From Phialocephala subalpina (taxonomy: Eukaryota; Ascomycota; Leotiomycetes; Helotiales; Mollisiaceae), in assembly GCA_900073065.1 (NCBI GenBank), contig FJOG01000051.1, positions 145,765 to 182,255 on the forward strand: DNA of 36,491 nucleotides, in the 5' to 3' direction. Of this stretch, positions 31,147 through 36,491 are shown piece after piece (the stretch's first letter is position 1; each line of letters begins with the position of its first letter). The translations under genes were made by a program, and so were the position numbers. Under the pieces are notes generated by a model that saw only the letters and a program-made list of their open reading frames with translations, had not been told where the DNA came from and ran no database searches.

Positions 31147-33100
31147 ATGGACAAAGAAACTGGACCATATTTCGATTACGTGGAATCATCAATCGTCGAG
31201 GAGTTGCACTGGAATTTTGCGAACACTTTCTGCCAAAGTCTAAAAGACTCAAATTTACAGATCAACAGATTTTGTATACCAGATTGTTGGCAGGACGAGA
31301 AGCAACTTGACGCCTTTGCCTGGCACAGGTCAAATGTACTAGCTGAGGTCGATCATTTTGCTGTTCGTTCCAATGAATCACAAATATCTGAAAGTGCCTG
31401 ACTCGAATCTAGCAGAACCGGTCTGATCCCTGCCAAGTATTTTGTATTCGTCAAAAGAATTCTTATAGCAGGCTCTACATCACGCGAGAACTCTTTGAGA
31501 GGTTGATAAATGTATATTCAGTGTTCGACCAAATCTGGGACTTTGTTCTTCCCTTCAGCTTCAAGACACGGGAGTCTGATATTGGGCATGCACCTTTAAG
31601 ATTCCGGCAACTTGAACCTGTTGTCCTCGAAACATCGAAACTAGGTTCTTTCGGTAAGTACATTACATGAGCCATGCAACAGGACTGATTTGCCCCAGAG
31701 TGCGCCTATACCTTTCAATATGTGGTCATGAATGGTCGCGTTGAAGGGACGGAAGACAATCCAGACTATAATCCATGGTCGGTCCGGCAAAGCACAATAT
31801 ACCAGCAATATACCCGTGCTCTAGATAGAATCATGTTCATCTTGATCGCACCATCGAAAACTGCCAAGAAGCGACTGGAAGAAGCAGTCCGTCACTGCAA
31901 AGTTACACAGAGACGGTTGAATGCATTCGATTTGCATCGAATTCTGATTTCAACCTTACATGAAAACTGGCGATTTTATCTGCGAAGCCTAGAAAGTAGT
32001 TTGAGAGACCAGGTGTGTGCTACCGAGCCCGTTCTTGAGCGCGTTTCTAACACTTCGGCAGTCGGACCGTGTGGTTTTGACCGAAGTCCAGAGTGAGACT
32101 GAGCGATTGTCTCCCTTGACAGACTTCAATCTGAATTTCGTGGACCAGCAACGACTCAAGGTGATCGAGGATAAGATCCTTGACTTGGTGTTAGTTTTTG
32201 AGTCTCTGTACAACACTTTGTTGCATTTACAACGGCAATGTCGGCTCCATTGCCTTGGCCCGCAATGCATAGGTTGCACGTGTTTCAAGATCGTTGAGGA
32301 GTTTGAAGAACAAATGCACGAGGCTCAATCGAATATGAAGAAAGCGGACGTCCTGCACAAACGGGCTCAAGGCACAGCTCAGTTGGTATGTCGGAGTTCT
32401 TGCTGTATAATTTAGGAGATTGATGGGTAGTAGCTATCTAATCTACTCGATTACGAGAACGCCCAAATTGCTCATCTGAATGAGAAGTCACTCAATGGGC
32501 TCGCGAAGGAGACGAAAGAGGAGAATAGTAAGATGAGGCTCTTGACTGTAAGTGAAAACGAAGTAATCAGAAATTTATATGTTGGTTGCTCATGAAACGC
32601 AGGAGAGAAGTACCCAAGATGCCGCAGGTAGGTAGTCAGTCTCCTACAATCGACGGATAGACTCCTGACTTGAATAGCGGTTAAAATCTTGACTGTTATC
32701 ACCTTGATCTATTTACCCGTGACAGTCGTGGCAGTATGTATTCAAGCCCTTTATTAGAGTTAAAAACAAGCTAAGTCTCTCTGTGCAGAGCATCTTCTCC
32801 AGCCAACTGATTCGTTTCGATGAAAACGGCCAGCTTTCCGTGGTAGCGGAATCATGGTGGTTTGCCGTTGTCACGGTTCCACTCACAGTCTCCACCTTTC
32901 TACTATGGAGATACTGGTTGATGTATACGTTGAAAAAAGGGGACCGAAAACCAGAAACTGAAGTCGTTGTCGATGAGGGCAAGAACGAGCAAGAAAATTG
33001 GTCTACGACCGACAATGGGAGAGTCGCTACCAGGTGGAGGAGGCGTCTGTTCACGTCGCTGAATCGCGGGAAGTCGCCCCTTTCGAGGGATGCTGCTTAG
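31147..33100 (+). CDS. CorA-like two-transmembrane protein 2
   Basis: Eight exons join in frame to 523 residues: 31147-31335, 31416-31653, 31699-32012, 32062-32385, 32434-32547, 32603-32627, 32678-32733 and 32789-33100. The first donor (GTACTA) was chosen by alignment with the paralogue and is the weakest point; the start at MDKETGPYFDY is preferred over an ATG at 31003. Matching blocks to protein 1 are YITRELFERLI, WSVRQSTIYQQYTR, LSPLTDFNLNFVDQQRLKVI, LLDYENAQIAHLNEKSLNGL and AAVKILTVITLIYLPVTVVA. The membrane helices are at about residues 400-425 and 443-466 (WWFAVVTVPLTVSTFLLWRY). The GMN position reads SSQ. The short 25-nt exon 6 and its following intron are fused into one exon in protein 1. 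A basic tail faces the same side as the N-terminal part. Kinase 2 starts 712 bp downstream. Confidence 0.82.
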
Positions 33101-33812
33101 CATATTCCAATAATTTTCAAACCATCCCATGCAGTGCATACTCATAAGCCGTCCATATTCGACAATGCCGGCTGGACAAGTCAGCCACAAACTCACCATA
33201 ATCAGATGGAGGCAGATTGTTCGATTCCGTTCATTGGCGACTGATGAGCCTCACAGGAAAGTCGAACAGCGATCCATTTGTATGATGTGCTGCGTTGTTG
33301 GGCGTCAGCGGTCAAGCATGCATGAAGCCTAATCCTGTCAACAAATAGCGTCTATCGATCCATTCAAGGTGTGGTTCTAGATCTGCAGGCAATGGAGCAA
33401 CGGTGCAACTACGTTTTCAGGGCGCAGCCCCGCATATTTGTCTGCATCTTGTACCCTCCAACTGCAAGCTGGCGGCCTCCATCGATGAGGCTCCGGTCAG
33501 GGATTGCGATAGAAGGGACCCTTTTGCTCGGTGAGGGAGCCTGAGATAAAATCTCAGCGCAGTCCAACTTACCCATTATCTGCCGACACCACTGTGCTGA
33601 GGCCGCACACTACACAAGTTGTTGACTGGCATCCTAGTTCCCGTAAGGCTAGTGTCACGCATGACCTCCCTCCTCCTAGGTAAGACAGCCCCATCCCACA
33701 GAATGAGCTTTGATTTACTGAAAATTGATCACAGCAACGCCTCCCCAAATCAATCTAGCAAGACATATTCTCTCCAGATCCTCAAATCTACGCCTTCTCA
33801 TACGAAACCGGA
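33101..33812. promoter_or_regulatory. Spacer and probable leader of kinase 2
   Basis: Between the paired genes. A plausible leader intron lies at 33680-33734 (GTAAGA...ATCACAG, 55 nt). If spliced, a short upstream reading frame beginning at 33660 would precede the kinase start. No other gene is seen. Confidence 0.35.
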
Positions 33813-35566
33813 ATGCCTCCTTCCGATGAAATACCAATGAGATTAGTCCCGCCACCCACACTCAAGAAGAAGCTACGAGATGCCCGCGAGTATAGGCCGA
33901 GATTATGCCGTTACTTCATCCCTATCGACAAGCTGGAGCAGCTCGTCGAGCCGGCTAGTGTCACAGCAGAGTTGAAGACTCTCTTTCCGGATTTGACAAA
34001 TGAACAAATTTGCCAATACGCTCATCTTATATGCTCGAAATCAAAGAGACTGTTCACTATTCTTCTTGTCTGGTGTCCAGAGAGGCACTATAACATAACA
34101 ATTATCGACCTATTGAATGAGGATGTCAACGACAGCAATCTACCTTTATCGAGAGCGGAGCTGGTCAATACTGATCTGGCTAATCCTTACCATCGCCCAT
34201 TTACTCTGAGCACGAACGGCCATTCCCAATGCCAACTTCGTGATCACACTGGTTGCGGAATACGAGCATTTGCATGGTGGGACGAAACGGACATTCAGGA
34301 GCTGTCCCTGGGCCAGTGGATCGCACTAGCTCCTGTCTTCAAGGCCATACCTGACAAGATTCTTCACCTCGATCTTGACGCTGCCGTGGTCTTACCCTTC
34401 GTGGATGAACAAGACCAAGAAGATGTGATGAAAGGAGGATATAGCGAAGTGTGGCGTGCCAGAATACATCCGGCTCATCAACAGCTCTTGGCAGCTAGAG
34501 ATGGTGAAGTGAGTCATTCGTAGCTGTTGAGATTGCAGCTAACGATGTCCAGGAACCTTTCCTAGCAATCAAACGCTTGCTCCCTCAGAACAACGAGCGT
34601 GAAGTATTCGAGCGAGAGCGCAAAATGCTCACCCTACTCACCCTGCGAATCAAACACAAACATCTCGTGAGGTTGCTTGCGACGTACACAACTGCAGGGA
34701 AGCACCACTTCCTCTTTCTATATGCCAAATACAACCTCCGAACCTATTGGAAGAAGCATAGTCCGAAGCCTGAATGGGATAGGAGGACGTGTCTTTGGGT
34801 ACTCAGACAAATGACAGGGTTGGCTTCAGGACTCAATATCATTCATAATTTCGAAACACCTCGATTGCTTGGGTCAGATGTTCCCAGCGACGGAGCTACT
34901 CAGCAACGACCTTCCTTAAAGTCTAAGCGGCTCAAAGTCCTCGATCAGGAACAAAGATTCGGCCGGCATGGTGATATCAAACCAGAAAATATACTCTGGA
35001 TTGATTACGGCGACGACATTGACCCGAAGGGAGACTTACAGATCGCTGACCTGGGTCTTGGTCGCTTCCATCGTCTTGAAACTCGCTCCAGGGTTGACCC
35101 AAGAACCATTGGCGGTTCAGCAACGTACATGCCTCCTGAGATAGATCTTCAACAAAACGTCTCCCGTGCCTACGACATTTGGAGCCTCGGCTGCGTCTTC
35201 CTTGAGTTTATCACATGGCTGCTTGACGGCTCTGAAGGTGTGGAAGCTTTCGCCGGAGCGCGATCGGCACCGGCCTATGACGCCGTAGTCGTCGACGACA
35301 CTTTCTACAGCATTCTTAGCGCTAGTGCTGGAGAAAATGCTGAGCTGCGCTCCGGTGTAAACACTTGGGTGGCACATTTACGTCGTAACCCACGTTGCTC
35401 AGATATGGTTCACGCATTGCTAGACCTGGTTCTAAACAGAATGCTAAGAGTCAAGCCCGAGGATCGAATCAGGTCAAAGCCCTTAGAAGCCGAATTGGAG
35501 AAGATCCTTAGCAAAGCGGAAAATACTGACACCTTTATTCTCGAAGGACGACCTCGTGTCGGATGA
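33813..35566 (+). CDS. Fungal protein kinase 2 (HGD-type)
   Basis: Exons 33813-34508 and 34553-35566 join in frame (44-nt intron, GTGAGT, CTAAC branch, CCAG) to 569 residues. The N-terminal fungal region shares the layout of kinase 1: FPDLTNEQICQYAHLIC, KRLFTILLVW, LLNEDVNDSNLPLSRAEL. The kinase domain has glycine loop GGYSEVWRARIHP (from residue 208), Lys239 in FLAIKRLLP, FGRHGDIKPENILW (Asp373; Gly replaces the usual Arg), and ADLGLGRFH (DLG in place of DFG, Asp398). GGSATYMPPEIDL and SRAYDIWSLGCVFLEFITWL follow. About 45 residues are inserted before the catalytic loop, as in kinase 1. All catalytic residues are present, so activity is likely. It lacks the long Ser-rich N-terminus and Pro-rich tail of kinase 1. 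Translation start follows an in-frame stop, which supports it. Confidence 0.88.
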
Positions 35567-35897
35567 TGGGTCTACTACAAATGCCCCAAGAGCATTTGAC
35601 CATTCTCAGGTATCTAGAATTGGCTATCGTTTTCAGTCAGATTCAGCTCTGACCTTCATCTATATTCGAGAAAGCAGTAGGAAGTGTTCGACTAAGCGCT
35701 AAAGAAACTTGTATTGCATGGATCCTTACGCTGCTCTGATTGGAAGGTGATACAAAGGGTTTAGGAGTCTGGAGTTCAGATTAAGGGTAGCAGTGATATC
35801 CAATTAAGCATTAAATAGAAAGTGTTTTCATATAGCCATTTGAATGAGCCAATTTCAAGTACCTACGGAACTTTCTCAATATTTCCCAAATATAGTA
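35567..35897. other. 3' flank of kinase 2
   Basis: No frame of note; probably the transcript end and spacer before the AT-rich block. Confidence 0.45.
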
Positions 35898-35987
35898 CCC
35901 GAAACCTTGTGAAGGGGTCACAACAAAAATTACAACCATAGGGCGATTATTGCCCGAAACCTTTTGAAGGGGCCACGATAAAAACTA
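35898..35987. repeat. Direct repeat of about 35 bp, offset 55
   Basis: CCCGAAACCTTGTGAAGGGG at 35898 recurs as CCCGAAACCTTTTGAAGGGG at 35953, and both continue with a C/T- and A/G-diverged tail. It marks the edge of the terminal AT-rich block. Confidence 0.7.
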
Positions 35988-36031
35988 TAGGGAAGATTGG
36001 ATTTATAGGTTCTAATATCACTTGATTTATA

Positions 36032-36150
36032 TTAGCGAGGACGCTATGCTTTATAAAGCTAATAGCGCTTATAGGCTTAATAATATTGATATTTTTTAGC
36101 GATACTTTATAGGGCTAATAGCGCGCTCGTAAACTTAATAATATTAAGAT
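36032..36150. repeat. Degenerate tandem repeat, period about 56
   Basis: TTTATAAAGCTAATAGCGCT and TTTATAGGGCTAATAGCGCG are offset by 56 bases, each followed by CTTAATAATATT. Differences are mostly transitions. Confidence 0.55.
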
Positions 36151-36491
36151 AAATATTAATCGAAATTTCTTATAAATAAAATTAAACTTTTTTCCTTTGG
36201 ATTTCGAATTAAGAAAAGCGTTATATTCTTTTATAATTAAAAAAGTTAAATTATAAAATTATATTACTTTTTAAGTGAGCAATCTAATCCTAATAAAGTT
36301 TAACTTAATTTCTTTTTAAAATTAAATTTTCGAATTTTCGAATTTTTTTTAATATTATTAAAATATTTAATTAATTAATAAATATAAAAAATAAAAATAA
36401 AAAAATAAATTTCTTTTTAAATTTAAAGGAATTTTAAAATATTATTTATAATTTATAAATAATTCTTTTAATTCTTTTATTTTATATTATA
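36151..36491. other. AT-rich RIP block running off the window
   Basis: Nearly pure A/T with no frame of note, similar in texture to 23.4-25.8 kb. Confidence 0.75.

Noticed and set aside
1..36491. tRNA, rRNA and CRISPR arrays
   Set aside because: No tRNA-like TTCGA arm with matching stem, no rRNA-like sequence and no regularly spaced repeats were seen by eye.

Overview
The window comes from a filamentous ascomycete (Pezizomycotina). The evidence is short introns of about 45-80 nt with GTRNGY donors and CTAAC-like branch sites, a Zn2Cys6 regulator, HET-domain (heterokaryon incompatibility) gene pieces, fungal-type kinase and CorA-like families, and AT-rich blocks in which repeated or duplicated DNA has been degraded by C-to-T change (CAA/CAG to stop, TGG to stop, GAT to AAT), the mark of repeat-induced point mutation (RIP). 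It looks like a gene-poor accessory compartment rather than a core chromosome arm.

Layout. 1-4.2 kb: a RIP-degraded block that still holds a near full-length carotenoid oxygenase relic and the C-terminal half of an FAD monooxygenase relic, both on the minus strand. 4.4-4.7 kb: a HET C-terminal fragment. 6.2-9.2 kb: a divergent pair, an AflR-like Zn2Cys6 regulator (minus) and a short-chain dehydrogenase (plus) broken by a perfect 250-bp tandem duplication. Together with the two relics this may be what is left of a small metabolic gene cluster. 9.3-12.2 kb: a HET gene split by a 2249-bp Fot1/pogo-type transposon with a TA target duplication. Removing the element and one TA rejoins the HET frame. 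12.7-16.0 kb: a five-exon C2H2 zinc-finger gene whose first finger carries two RIP-type amber codons. 16.2-19.4 kb: remnants (Tc1/mariner transposase, two unidentified genes, a hairpin).

20.6-35.6 kb holds the most coherent system. Two modules on the plus strand each consist of a CorA-like two-transmembrane protein followed by a fungal protein kinase: CorA-like 1 (20579-22608) with kinase 1 (27504-29663), and CorA-like 2 (31147-33100) with kinase 2 (33813-35566). The two CorA-like genes share most intron positions and both lack the GMN motif of magnesium channels. The two kinases share an N-terminal fungal domain, an HGD in place of HRD, and an intron site just before the ATP-binding lysine. 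The first module is split by a roughly 2.6-kb, extremely AT-rich RIP block containing an assembly gap (25442-25461). An AT-rich block starts again at about 36.0 kb.

Nothing here proves how the paired genes act. A membrane sensor or channel-like protein working with a kinase, in an island with HET and C2H2 genes, suggests signalling or self/non-self recognition; this is inference. All gene models below were built by eye, by joining reading frames at consensus splice sites and comparing paralogues inside the window.
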